Of a DNA stretch of 64,000 nt, positions 53,283-63,421 are shown piece after piece (positions within the stretch are counted from its first letter, which is position 1; every line of letters starts with the position of its first letter). A program made the translations under genes and the position numbers. Origin of the DNA: Ophiobolus disseminans (Eukaryota; Ascomycota; Dothideomycetes; Pleosporales; Phaeosphaeriaceae); contig MU006217.1 in the NCBI GenBank assembly GCA_010093685.1, positions 706,911 to 770,910 on the forward strand, written 5' to 3'. The notes beneath the pieces are model-generated. The model saw nothing but the letters and a program-made list of their open reading frames with translations. It was not told where the DNA came from and made no database searches.

Positions 53283-54143
53283 CGGACTTCTTTTGCGTGG
53301 TGAAGCATTGGAAGTCGTTTACCATCGGCTGAACCCCAGCTTCTCGAAAGCAGTTACGCGAGGCCTCACCGCCATAGTCACCATTGCGACTCTTCCTCAT
53401 AGTCTCCACAACCACAACTCCCCAAACGGAGCAAGTTCCAGGTCCTCAATAAAGCCCTGTACCTGAACGCCACAAGCGCAACCTCCCTCGCTCGCTACAA
53501 TGCACATCGCCCAAACCGCTCACACAATCGCACCACCCTCACGAAAGGAGCCAAAGCCCGCGCAGCATACGCAACGGATCGCTCCCGGGCGCGTCGTGGC
53601 AAAATCCACTTTCCCATGCAGACGAGATTCGTGTGGCGTGCTGCGATTGGCGGAAGCGAGCGAGTCGTTGTTGGAGAGGGCTCGTTTAGGCCGGGTTGCT
53701 TCGATGCTCCGGGATCAACCCTCAAGGGATGCAGACATCAACGGATGAGTAGATTTCCTACTGGAAAAGGAAATGTTCTCACGTGGTGGCGCAAGATAGA
53801 GACAAAGAGGGAAAAGAGCTGAGAGATGAGGCAGGGGTGCGTGGTGGTGGCTTTGTTGTGGGGAGAATGGACTCGTCGGGATTTTGCTCCGGACTGTTGG
53901 AGGATGGTACTTATCGACACCATGTTCCTCAAATGAACCATACCAGGCCGAGAGTATGATAAACCTGCAAGCCCAGCCATAGGTTAAATCACTTCTCTCA
54001 AACCTACAGCGCTCAGCGGCTTCACATATTCCGCGGCTCTAGAAACCGCGAGCGTCACATGAGGTACGTCGACTTCACAACTTTGCTTTTGACTATATGT
54101 ACAGTGGCCCTAGCACTACCGTTTTTACCTGTCCTCGTTGGAT

Positions 54144-55336
54144 CTAGACCTGGGTAACATTCTTCCCGTTAAGCACGTCAATGAACGCAGAGTAAGCCGG
54201 TTTCTTCTGGAAGTTATCTGTCCACAGCAAGGCCGATCCTTCGCCACTGAACGTTGATGGTACCCAACTGTACTTGTCCGCGATGCCCTGGTTGTCTAGT
54301 CAGCTTCATATACTCCACATACACAGTCAAAAACTTACCCAGATGGTAATGCCGACACAACGGGAAACGTTGATACAACTTTGCGCAACGCGAGCCCATG
54401 CAGCAGCAGCATCGTTCAACTTTTGCGTATTGGTAGGCGTCTTCGATCGAACGTCGACCTCAGTGTACGCAACATCAACCCCCAAGTCTGCATAGTCCTG
54501 CAATGTCTTGGTCAAGACTGCCACACTCGGCGTCACAATGCTCTGTGTGCCAGTGGGTTCGGAAACCAGATGGCCTTGCAGGCCCACGCCGTCGATCTTG
54601 ACGCCCCATGACTGGACCAGCTTCACGATGCGGAGAGCACCCTGGTGCTTCTCCGTGCCGTACTCGAGGTTGTAGTCGTTGTAGTACAACTTGGCCGCTG
54701 GATCAGCAGCTGCGGCCATGCGGAATGAGATGGGAAGATATTGCTCGCCAATTACGCGGAGGAAGACGTTGTCGCGGTTTGTACCATCTTCATTGAGCGC
54801 TGTGTGTTGGCGTCAGCCACTGTTCACCGATCCCGTCTATTTCAATCTTGAATGCTCTCATACATACCTTCGTTGACGACATCCCAGTGTGTGCACTTTC
54901 CCTTGTACCGCCCCATAACTTGCTTGATATGGTTCTCCATCACGCTCATCAGAGTTGCGTTATTGTTGATCTGGCTGACCCAGTTCGGCAATTGACTGTA
55001 CCACACCAGCGTGTGGCATCGCATTTGCTTCTTATTTTGCGTTGCGAAGTTGGCAATGGCGTCTGCATTGCCCCAGCTGAACGATCCACGGCTCGGCTCT
55101 ATCGCGTCCCATTTCATAGCGTTTTCCGGTGTGATGGAACCAAACTCCGCACTCTTGATCAGGTTCTGCTCGGTGTTGTCGCTGCGGATAGTCAAAGACG
55201 TGCCAATGTAAGATCGTCCACGAGCTACAATGGCAGCGTTGAGGCTCGCGGCTTGACGAGGTTCAAGGCCGAATGTAGGAATCGATGCGGCACTGCTGGC
55301 GAGCGCCAGAGCGGTAGTGAGGGATGTGAACAGCAT
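54144..55336 (-). CDS. Secreted endo-1,4-beta-xylanase, GH10
   Basis: Glycoside hydrolase family 10 enzyme that cuts internal beta-1,4 bonds of xylan outside the cell. Exons complement(54144..54287, 54339..54799, 54868..55336) give 357 aa; the introns are 51 and 68 nt. A signal peptide (MLFTSLTTALALASSAASIP) and a possible pro-segment to EPRQ precede the catalytic barrel. Family marks are RGRSYIGTSLTIRSDN, FGSITPENAMKWDAIEPSRG, MRCHTLVWYSQLPNWV, and HWDVVNE with the acid/base Glu at E156. KLYYNDYNLEYGTEKH and IDGVGLQGHLVS follow, then VAYTEVDVR with the nucleophile at E270. ITIWGIADKYSWVPSTFSGE and ALLWTDNFQKKPAYSAFIDV close the barrel. No carbohydrate-binding module is attached. N-glycosylation sites include NNAT and NVT. 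Confidence 0.95.
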
Positions 55337-55414
55337 CGCGAGTGATCTTGATGCAGAGCAGAATTGTACTCTTCAACAGGATACAAAATCCATCCCAAAT
55401 AACGAGCAGCGATC

Positions 55415-55422
55415 TCTATATA
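55415..55422 (-). promoter_or_regulatory. TATA box of the xylanase gene
   Basis: TATATAGA on the minus strand, about 80 bp upstream of the xylanase ATG. Further upstream, CTGGGG hexamers near 55669 and 55691 (plus strand) match the CreA glucose-repression consensus SYGGRG. No clear GGCTAA XlnR site was seen. The CreA reading is inference from a short motif. Confidence 0.5.
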
Positions 55423-56673
55423 CTCGCCCGCGAGCCAGGGAACACCTAATTCTATCGTACCAGATCACATGCATACCACTCTCCACACACAGCACAATAC
55501 CCGTCTTGACCTCTTCTACATGTCTACCATAGAGTGCTTCGCCCCGTATAGCATACCTGCACCATATAAGCAAATGATGCACGTGTGACCCGAAGCATAT
55601 GAAACGATCTGTGATCCACGTTCTAGCGCTTCGGAGATATTGCACTGCATAGATGGGGCTCCGTGTGTCTGGGGTAGCGGACCACCGGTACTGGGGATTT
55701 ATCCTGTTTATCCGGTCGCCCGCAGTATGCGATGCGAGCACGTGGTTGTGCGGAAGGGCTCACTTCACTAGATTCGTTGTGAAAGTTGGTGGAAAGTAAA
55801 GTCGAGTGAATGACAAGTGCACGTGACACATGCACGACAACGCGGGAATATTTCTATACACTACAATCCACACTTGCGTGATGCTTGCCGCATTGGGTAT
55901 GTTGAGTATAGGCCTCTGCCGGGGCCTGAGGGGGATTCCAATTTGCTGCAATCGATGGCCGCACAGAACTTGCCGGATTGGGTATATACCTAATGCGGTA
56001 ACTTGCAGTTTGCCGTCGATTGCAGCGCCTGAAAGCCCAAATGCTACAGAGCAAATGCGCTCTCAGCAGCGATCGGCAGCTTTCGCGACAATGCGTGTAA
56101 TGGCATGCTGCTAATCTTGCAAGTAGGAACGTAGGGACTCAAAAGGTAATTGGAGGATGATGTTAGTGTTGGAACAACGTTAGCATGGAACCGATGTTGG
56201 AGCGATGTTGAGTTGGAAATGATGTGGCTCCAAAATCATGTCGAGCGCAAAATCCTGTCAGCACTCAAAATCATGTCAACGCCGTGTCAACGCTCAACAT
56301 CATGTCAGCTCCAACATGATATCAACCGCAACATGATTCCAGCACAACATTTGTCGCTACAATGCACACTAGAAAGAAAAGTTGCCGTATTAGGAAGTTT
56401 GAATTATCATGTGCTGTCGTTCGGATTCGCTGTCTTTACTGCAGCGCATTGCTTGCACCACTCCTTCAGTGTACACACAGTTGCTGAGATATAACCCTAT
56501 CAATGATAACTATAGCTAAGTACTACGCGATCCCTTTGAACGCTGATGCTCCACAATCGGTCGCGCCGTACAGTGGTTCGGGTGTCGCGATGCGCTGCGG
56601 GGTCCCGAGATCTCACTTGCATACATAGGCCTGGGAATGGGATTCGGAAAGATTTTTACAGGCAACCAGCAAT
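55423..56673. other. Intergenic region upstream of the xylanase and the NTF2-like gene
   Basis: About 1.25 kb holding two divergent promoters. It contains the inverted-repeat element described separately and otherwise no supported coding sequence. Confidence 0.5.
56159..56350. repeat. Degenerate inverted/tandem repeat built from GATGTTG/CAACATC units
   Basis: The left half (56159-56216) repeats GATGTTGGAGCGATGTTGAG-like units. The right half (56290-56350) repeats the reverse-complement sense, CTCAACATCATGTCAGCTCC and CAACATGATATCAACC. Together they form an imperfect palindrome, and the middle carries several ATCATGTC copies. This resembles a foldback or MITE-type relic or a decayed minisatellite. 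Confidence 0.55.
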
Positions 56674-57206
56674 ATGGCTAGCATTAACTCACTCGACTAT
56701 TTGGCGGTCAAGAATGTCGTGTCGCGTTATTGCGAAGCACTAGACTCGAAGGACTTCGACCTCTTGAACAAGGTCTTCCTGCCTGACGTTGTCGCCGACT
56801 ACCCTTTCAACTCAAATCTTAATGGTGTCGATGCAGTGAGCAAAGCGATACAAAATCGGTGTGTATTCGACGCATTGCGCGTTGCTTACCGCAACCTCTA
56901 ATGAGTCTCAGCCTCGGACCCATTCGAACGCATCACAGCCTCACAACGCAGACAATCGTTTTCCACTCAGACGCCAAAAGCGCGAGTTCAGCGACGCATT
57001 TTATCGGCGTCCATTTCGGGCAGGGTCCTCATGAGGGGAAAATGCTATCTGCCTATGGACGATATTACGACGAGCTTGTGCTTCTTCCTGCAGAGGAGGG
57101 TGACTTGGAGGGTGTGTCAGGCGCCAGTGGTATTTGGAGGATCAAGAGTCGAAGGGTTGCTTTCACGCAAAGAATTGGCGACGAGGATATCATGAGGGAG
57201 TTCTGA
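56674..57206 (+). CDS. NTF2/SnoaL-like domain protein, 159 aa
   Basis: Exons 56674..56858 and 56912..57206 (53-nt intron, GTGTGT...CTCAG). The sequence starts MASINSLDYLAVKNVVSRYC, then EALDSKDFDLLNKVFLPDVV, the usual helix pair of SnoaL-like cone folds (xxIxxLxxxYxxAlDxkDxdxL...f.pD). Strands with HFIGVHFGQG, LSAYGRYYDELV and WRIKSRRVAFTQRIGDED complete the single alpha+beta barrel, again typical of SnoaL_4-type proteins with their YxDxx...W.I..R pattern. Such proteins are dehydratases, cyclases, isomerases or ligand binders; no reaction can be assigned. There is no signal peptide, so it is probably cytosolic. It stands alone, without a biosynthetic cluster around it. Confidence 0.8.
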
Positions 57207-57417
57207 TGCAACGATAGCTGAACGCGCTTTCCACGTTGACGATCACGTGGGTTGTACCTGGGTAGAGTACCTAGGTAGTCGCAGCTCTTTCCTTCCTTCA
57301 TATCGTGCAATCGGCTTTCCGCTCTCCAACTGATCTCTTCATGTCCGCCAATTTCTATCGCTAACATCTTACCCGTCACATTGCCATACATCCGTAACAC
57401 CACACATATTACCTAGC

Positions 57418-58148
57418 ATGACTTCACCACAACCGCTACCAGATGAAATGCAGTCGCTGCACGTCGAATTCTCCCTCCCAATGGAGCCAAGAACCTACGA
57501 ACAAGCAAGCGACGAGAAGTCCTGCCGAATTTTTGTAGTAGAGTAAGTAGGGTTTTTGCGAGCTTTGCGCCATAAGTTTGACCACCTGACAACGGCCACC
57601 GTAGAACCAGAGACCGAAAACGCCAAATTATCGGTCGAATCGACGAGGAAGCTGATGACCGACCGTATCGAAACGAGCAATGGGAGATATATTTGAAAGA
57701 AGAGTACAAAAACGACCCAAACACTCAGCTCCATGAGGGGCATAAAGAAGAACGAAGGCACAATGCTTTCATTGTCTACATCAAGAACTTCTTTACGGAC
57801 GGGCGTGACTTCGCATACTATATCGTGGGCCGCTTGAACTGGACCAGCTTTTTCAAAGGCACCTTTGGCATGCAAGCTTGGGGAGGACCGCTGAATGCGA
57901 CCCCGATGCTGACCTACACTTGGGATTTTCTCAGCGGTGGCGCAGACGATGAAGATGAATCCTACGAGGTGCTACAAACTCACTCGCCCACCGAAAATCT
58001 CAGATGGAAATACCTTTTTGAAACGGCAAGGATCGCATGGAGCAAGCTCATAATTGACCCTCGAAAAGTGGAACGGCTCAGGAAAAGAGACCCAGCTATA
58101 CTAGGACTAAGAAAAGCAAAAGCCAAGCAAGACGCAGGTGCCGACTAG
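57418..58148 (+). CDS. Protein of unknown function, 222 aa, ending at an in-frame TAG before the next gene
   Basis: Exons 57418..57542 and 57605..58148 (62-nt intron, GTAAGT...CCGTAG). It begins MTSPQPLPDEMQSLHVEFSL, then EKSCRIFVVETRDRKRQIIG, and continues DDRPYRNEQWEIYLKEEYKN. It carries an aromatic-rich core (FIVYIKNFFTDGRDFAYYIV; LNWTSFFKGTFGMQAWGGPL). The C-terminal part is charged (IIDPRKVERLRKRDPAILGL, then KAKAKQDAGAD). No domain is recognised and no membrane segment is evident. The stop (TAG, 58146-58148) lies in exactly the frame of the large downstream protein, with only 45 bases to the next ATG. The two could therefore be tandem genes with almost no spacer, or one gene interrupted by a nonsense codon. 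Confidence 0.65.
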
Positions 58149-58193
58149 GAGGTGGCATCGGCGACCTCCACGGAGGCTCGTGGACGGCAGAGA

Positions 58194-61100
58194 ATGAGGC
58201 CTTCTTCGATCGAGGAACCACGTTCGCGAGGCTCTTCCCCATCCAACGGCGAACGCAAAGAAGTCGTCGCAAGTCTTATGGATGAGCAGGACATAGACTA
58301 TGAATGTCGCATGCTCCGCCACAATATTACAGTCATTATCAAGACAGGACAAGACACTGAGAGACTAACTAGATATCTCACCCAGCAGATGTTTGGCAAG
58401 AACGAAGACACAGAGAATGGTCGCGACGCGGATGAACGTGATACTCTGATTGGAGAGCTCACAACTGCTTTGGCACTTGAAAAAACGCTTGAAGCCCGAA
58501 AGAAGAACCCCAATGACCCGGATGTACCGGTTGTAGTACATAGATTATCAAATGTTCGGTCTGAGATAACGTCAATGCTTTCGAGCTTTGTAGGCTTCGC
58601 CAGGAACCCAGAGGCGGATGTCCGACAACCGCAGATCAAAGGAAGCGAAAACAATCGCGTTCCCTTGTCAGATCTCACCGAGGAACGAACCAGGACATTA
58701 GACACATTTATGTCTATCACGAAATGGGGTAAAGTAGGATCGATTCAACGTTTGATCGACTGTGACTGGGATTTCGACAAAGCCATATCAGCAACCTACG
58801 ACGGTGTCAATCCTAGCCTGGACGTCGCGGCGAGTGGGCCAACTCTCAAGGCATCCACGAAAAGGAAAAAGAACTCGACACAGTATGGAAGTTCGGAATC
58901 GGGACCTAGCGGCACGAATAAGAGACAGAAGCTGGACGAGGCAGATGAGGAAGCGCTACTAGCGGCTGCTCGAAAAAGACACCAGGATCTACAGAGACTC
59001 GAAGATTCACAACATGAGAAGTTTGATAAAGATATCGTACTTGACAGGGACGCCATCGAAGCTGAGATTGACCAAAATACCGTTCAGTTAGACGAAGCTG
59101 AGGAGTTCAAGCTTGATCTTCTTAAACATGGAGTAGGGCAGAAAGACCCTAGGATGCTTCACATAGTTGACCGCATCGATGAGATACACGAAACACTAGA
59201 GCGGTTGGAAACACTAGAAAGGGAACTAATCCAGAAGGAAGGACTCCAGTTCGGCGAGCAGGTGATTGATTTCAATGTTGCATCATCCCCGAAGGTGACT
59301 ATCAAAGAGGTATCGGAAAGTCTCTCGGACGACGAAGAGGAGGTCGCCATCGAATCAAAGATTACAATCGAGGAAGGCCCAAACAGCTTCCTGGACAACG
59401 AGGAAGACACCGCCACGAATTCAGCTGAAGACGCTCAAGCACATATGGCACCGCCCACAGATATCATCAGTAAATCCCCGTGGAAGAAAGGATCAGATGG
59501 GTCCAGCTCTATTCCTGTAAATGTTCCCGGGGGTGTCAATCAAGTTGGGTTCATCAGAAGCGGTACTCCAGCGCCAGGTTCGCCGCAGGCACCAATGATT
59601 GAAGGTGGCATAACGCACCCTTTTCCACCACGAGAGCAACACAGGCTCGACCCCCGACAACAACCGCAACAACCGCCACAACCAGCTAGTGCTAGCGAAC
59701 AACAGACAAAGCCACTCAGTGCCGACGATCTCAATGCGAGACTGAAACGTCTAGAAGAGTTGGGCTACACAAACTCGATGCTCAACTACAAGATTTTGTT
59801 CGACTGCGCTTATAACGTCGATCGTGCCATAGAACGTTTGAAGGCACAAGCCATTGAGAGCGCTCAGCCTCCCGAACCGAGAAGGACAGAAGCGGAGATC
59901 CAGCGAAGGCGGAACCAGTCCTTAGCCATTCTACGAGGCCTCGGGTTCTCAAACCACGAAACTGTTTCCGCCCTATTAGAGAGATACAAAGGAGACTGGA
60001 AGCCGGCTCTCCGCGACTTAGTGGTACTGGCCGGTAGAGATTTTCAACTTGTTGAGATCACGCATGAACCACCGGCAAACCTTGAGCCATCAATACACAT
60101 ACTACGAAATCAGGGATTTCCCGACGATGACCACAATCTGGAGGTGTTGGCGAGGTGTGGATTCGACATGAGCCAGGCCATCCGCACGTTGAGGACGCTC
60201 GCAGTCGGACTTGCCCCTTCAATTGACCTACGCCCCGGATTCAACACTGCCAACGAAGAGTTTCGGGCGAGGGCAAACACACTACAGGAGTTTGGCTGTT
60301 CCAGTGCTACCCTATGCATTGCTCTGTTGAGAAAGTACAACGGGAACACGACCTTGGCCGCAAATGCTTACTTCGCGGATGAGGTCGAATTGGGCGTTCA
60401 CGGTGAAGGAGATGCTAAGAGAGACTTTGATTCGACTATGGAGTCCTTTATCAATGACGACGATGACGACGATGCCGAAGGAGATTTCGATTCTACGGCG
60501 GCGACCCTTCTCAATGACGACGATGCTGAGATAGACGCTGACTCTGCCGTAGCGACTTCGCCGCCCCGTTTGGAAAATAAGATTGAACAGCCCGATGTTC
60601 TGATGGCAGATGCACCAGCTGCAGATACGCCAAAGGAAGCTTCGACAGACCCATTGGATGAAGTTGTGGATGTATGGGATTTCATCGCAGTCCTAGCTGC
60701 TCAACGTGCCGGAGAGACGAAAGAGCCAAGGTTCCCGGCGCGCAAAGACATTGACTGGGACCATTTTTGGATCTTAGAAGACCCTGAATCTGGGTTGTTC
60801 TATACGCAAGAAGGCGGTTTACCGGAATCCCAGTGGACGACTCCGAAAGGAAAAGGCCGCGTACAAGATACGATCGCAAAATCAACAATTCCCAAGGCCA
60901 AAACACTAAACGAAAGGCTCGCTGGAAAAGGCGCGAGGATGTCCAACATCACAGACCCCCAAAAAGACGTCACAAACCTACTAGACAAGTTCAGAGACCA
61001 GTCATCGACAACCAAACCTCATCCCCCACCCAACTCCCCCCAATCCAACCAACCACCCTCCTACGAGTCCGCCACTACCCCGATTACCATCCCCGCCAAC

Positions 61101-61409
61101 CAGCCACAGCCCACAACACAATCCGAAGACCTCCTCGCCGTGTACCAGAAAGCCTTGTTTGAGGCGATGAAGACAGAGGATGAGCGCCGCGACAGTACGC
61201 AGGAGAGTCGTAAGGGGAGCGAGGTGGATGTGAGTGCTATGACGGAGGAGCAGATGTTGGAGTTGGCGATCAAGAAGAGTTTGGAGGGGGAGGGTGGGGA
61301 GAAGGGAGGGGGCGAGGAGATGGTGGGTGTGGAGAGGGAGGGGGTAGAAGGCGAGGAGGAAGATGCAGAGGGGGATGACGATGAGGACATGTTTGACATT
61401 GAGTTATAA
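58194..61409 (+). CDS. Large UBA-like/WW-like/UIM protein, probable ubiquitin receptor
   Basis: Intronless 1071-aa protein from the first ATG (58194). The N-terminal third is charged and helical, with acidic coiled coils around DEADEEALLAAARKRHQDLQ. The middle and C-terminal parts carry UBA-like three-helix segments with GF/GY turns: LKRLEELGYTNSMLNYKILF, ILRGLGFSNHETVSALLERY, HILRNQGFPDDDHNLEVLAR and NTLQEFGCSSATLCIALLRK. A WW-like motif follows (FWILEDPESGLFYTQEGGLP, then ESQWTTP). Near the C-terminus is a UIM-like helix (MTEEQMLELAIKKSLEGEG) before an acidic end. By these parts it may bind ubiquitin and a proline-rich partner; this is inference. No catalytic domain is seen. The ORF stays open upstream to the TAG at 58146 (with a GTG at 58152), and ATG 58278 is an alternative start. 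Confidence 0.75.
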   Translation: MRPSSIEEPRSRGSSPSNGERKEVVASLMDEQDIDYECRMLRHNITVIIKTGQDTERLTRYLTQQMFGKNEDTENGRDADERDTLIGELTTALALEKTLEARKKNPNDPDVPVVVHRLSNVRSEITSMLSSFVGFARNPEADVRQPQIKGSENNRVPLSDLTEERTRTLDTFMSITKWGKVGSIQRLIDCDWDFDKAISATYDGVNPSLDVAASGPTLKASTKRKKNSTQYGSSESGPSGTNKRQKLDEADEEALLAAARKRHQDLQRLEDSQHEKFDKDIVLDRDAIEAEIDQNTVQLDEAEEFKLDLLKHGVGQKDPRMLHIVDRIDEIHETLERLETLERELIQKEGLQFGEQVIDFNVASSPKVTIKEVSESLSDDEEEVAIESKITIEEGPNSFLDNEEDTATNSAEDAQAHMAPPTDIISKSPWKKGSDGSSSIPVNVPGGVNQVGFIRSGTPAPGSPQAPMIEGGITHPFPPREQHRLDPRQQPQQPPQPASASEQQTKPLSADDLNARLKRLEELGYTNSMLNYKILFDCAYNVDRAIERLKAQAIESAQPPEPRRTEAEIQRRRNQSLAILRGLGFSNHETVSALLERYKGDWKPALRDLVVLAGRDFQLVEITHEPPANLEPSIHILRNQGFPDDDHNLEVLARCGFDMSQAIRTLRTLAVGLAPSIDLRPGFNTANEEFRARANTLQEFGCSSATLCIALLRKYNGNTTLAANAYFADEVELGVHGEGDAKRDFDSTMESFINDDDDDDAEGDFDSTAATLLNDDDAEIDADSAVATSPPRLENKIEQPDVLMADAPAADTPKEASTDPLDEVVDVWDFIAVLAAQRAGETKEPRFPARKDIDWDHFWILEDPESGLFYTQEGGLPESQWTTPKGKGRVQDTIAKSTIPKAKTLNERLAGKGARMSNITDPQKDVTNLLDKFRDQSSTTKPHPPPNSPQSNQPPSYESATTPITIPANQPQPTTQSEDLLAVYQKALFEAMKTEDERRDSTQESRKGSEVDVSAMTEEQMLELAIKKSLEGEGGEKGGGEEMVGVEREGVEGEEEDAEGDDDEDMFDIEL

Positions 61410-61786
61410 GAGTGATAAGACAACGGATAGCTAGGGTTAGTAAGCCGCCACGCTTGCAAAGCATACATATTGTTAGCAATCGCTTCCTCACGCAGTACAT
61501 ACAGATCCGTTACCAAAAAACACGTATCACAGAAGTACACATTGTGAGCAACAGCTAAGCTGTGCCTGTTCGCGATACCGTTATCGAAGCTGTGGTAATC
61601 ATATAGCAAAGCACACGATCCAATTCCCAAAGAATGCTAGAGTATTCGCCATCGCAGTGGGTATGAAAAGAGAAAGATCTAAGCACACTCTAATCCATAT
61701 GAGAGCCAACTTCGAACCGCTTAATTACATATAATTGGCCTTACATGCCCGTAGCCATGGCTAGGGCCATCCGGAGTCATGTTAGA
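61410..61786. other. Convergent intergenic region
   Basis: About 375 bp between the stops of the UBA-like gene and the UBX gene. AT-rich, presumably both polyadenylation regions. No coding sequence. Confidence 0.55.
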
Positions 61787-63421
61787 TTACTCCGTAAACT
61801 CCACCATGATGCTAGCGCCCTTGAGCCCAGCTTCCTCAACAGTGGAGTCGAGATTCTCGATGAGGTTTTTGCCCATGAACGTGAGGTCGAACTCTGCGCC
61901 CTCCTTGCCCTCATATGGTGCGTCGGACTTGATCCACTCGTAGATGCGGCGGACCGGGTCGGAGAGGCTGAAGCGCCGTATAAGGCGGCCTGTGGGTCCG
62001 CGGAATTGTATGCGCGTGGTGATCTTCGCGTCTGTGTTGGTGGGCTCAGTGTGTGGGGTGTGTGCTGAGATGGCTGCGAAGACAGGATTTGAAGGAGCGC
62101 TGGCTTCTTCCTGGACCGGCTCCGGTTGTGGCTCTGCTTGTGCGGGAGCCTTGCCCTTGATGTTGTCCATGGACTTTGTGAGCGCGTCTGGGTCATCGTC
62201 CTTGGGGCCTTTGCCGTTCTCCATGCTGTTTTGGAGTGCCATTTCTAGCATCTCCTCTTCAGTCATGCGGCCAACGTCCTTGGACTTGCTCTCCGCTTTC
62301 CGCTTTGCCACTGGGTTCTTGGCCTTGACATCCAGGCTGTAGCGGTCGAGGAACTCGTGCAGCTGAGCATGGAAATCCACAGGCTCGGGTATTGGTGGGC
62401 CGGACCAGACCTTGACCTGCTCACCTGTGCGGGGGTCGACGATGGCAATGTGTGGATATGCGTCTGAGCTGTCGCGTGCGTGGAAGTAGTAGTTGACGTA
62501 CTGCTGGCCGCGGGGATCGTCTTTGGCGTACTGCATGAAGATGAAGTTCTCCCGCACTGTAGCCTTGATCTCGTCGTTCTTCCAGATGTCCCGATTAAGG
62601 CGCTGGCAGTCGAAGATGGCGGGGTCCTGGATGTTCACAATGAGCCACTTCAGCTCATCCTTGCCCATATCGCGTGCCTTTTCCCACGAGCCTTGGAACA
62701 TCAATTCGAACGGTGGCCTGAACAGCTCTGCAAGCATGTTCATCTTGGAAGACTGCTCTGAGGCGCCGCCGGTAGCCGTCGCCAGCTCGCGTCGCCGAGC
62801 ACTAGAGTCCGTAGTCTCGTCCCACACGTTGCTTGGAGTCGTCCGCTGGTTGAAGATGCCGGCACGGGCTAGATAGTCTGCGTTAGTATCTGCAAGCTCG
62901 CCAAATTGCACCCACGAAGAATAGGGCATACCTGTTCGGCGCCTAGCCAGCTGCTCTTGTACCGCGGCATCCAGGTCGTCGTTGTCGTCTGCATCTGCTG
63001 GGCCCCAGTTGGAGCCCGGGCCGATCAGAGTCTCTGTTGTCCGCTGCATGGGCGCCCGTACCTCCTCCTCGCCGGGAGGGCCACCGCCGCCATACATCTC
63101 CTCTTGTAGCCGCCGTGCCATGGCCTCATCGTCCTCCAGGGCGGGCGGCGGTCGCGCGGGTGGGTTGGATGTGTGGGCGGCGGGGTCGAAGTCAGACATG
63201 TCCTCGTCTGAGTCAATAGTTATGGGGTCTCGTGCCGAGGCGGCGGCATTCTGTGCGGGAGCTGGGGCGGCCGGTGCGCCACCGAGATCGAGGTTTGGGC
63301 TGTCAAAGTAAAGCTGGATGGCCTGCTCGAAGTTGCCCTCGGTCAGGCGCAGGTACTGGGCTGCCTTGTCAGGGTCACACGACGTGATGCTCACGAAGTT
63401 GACAATGTTCTCGTCTTCCAT
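61787..63421 (-). CDS. UBA-UAS-UIM-UBX domain protein (Ubx5/UBXN7 type)
   Basis: Cdc48/p97 cofactor that links ubiquitylated, often cullin-bound, substrates to Cdc48. Exons complement(61787..62877, 62932..63421), 526 aa. The 54-nt intron (GTATGC...GCAG with a GATACTAAC branch) is in frame and stop-free, so retention would add 18 residues. The N-terminal UBA is NIVNFVSITSCDPDKAAQYL, then GNFEQAIQLYFDSP. The UAS thioredoxin-like domain runs over LFRPPFELMFQGSWEKARDM to FIFMQYAKDDPRGQQYVNYY. It is followed by YPHIAIVDPRTGEQVKVWSG. A UIM is at MTEEEMLEMALQNSMENG, and the C-terminal UBX domain (TRIQFRGPTGRLIRRFSLSD to LIENLDSTVEEAGLKGASIM) ends the protein. The start MEDENIVNFV (63419-63421) matches the family opening. 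An upstream in-frame extension to 63682 is probably leader sequence. Confidence 0.93.
   Translation of the reverse strand: MEDENIVNFVSITSCDPDKAAQYLRLTEGNFEQAIQLYFDSPNLDLGGAPAAPAPAQNAAASARDPITIDSDEDMSDFDPAAHTSNPPARPPPALEDDEAMARRLQEEMYGGGGPPGEEEVRAPMQRTTETLIGPGSNWGPADADDNDDLDAAVQEQLARRRTGMPYSSWVQFGELADTNADYLARAGIFNQRTTPSNVWDETTDSSARRRELATATGGASEQSSKMNMLAELFRPPFELMFQGSWEKARDMGKDELKWLIVNIQDPAIFDCQRLNRDIWKNDEIKATVRENFIFMQYAKDDPRGQQYVNYYFHARDSSDAYPHIAIVDPRTGEQVKVWSGPPIPEPVDFHAQLHEFLDRYSLDVKAKNPVAKRKAESKSKDVGRMTEEEMLEMALQNSMENGKGPKDDDPDALTKSMDNIKGKAPAQAEPQPEPVQEEASAPSNPVFAAISAHTPHTEPTNTDAKITTRIQFRGPTGRLIRRFSLSDPVRRIYEWIKSDAPYEGKEGAEFDLTFMGKNLIENLDSTVEEAGLKGASIMVEFTE

Larger units (their letters stand above)
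52348..54143. other. Gene-free region with a G-tract cluster and a hairpin
   Basis: About 1.8 kb with no convincing gene. It contains a dense G-tract cluster (52974-53009) and an imperfect stem-loop (53232-53282), both listed separately. Open frames with unusual composition (52418-53056 and 53500-53822) are Pro/Arg/His-rich and look like non-coding translation. Confidence 0.5.
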
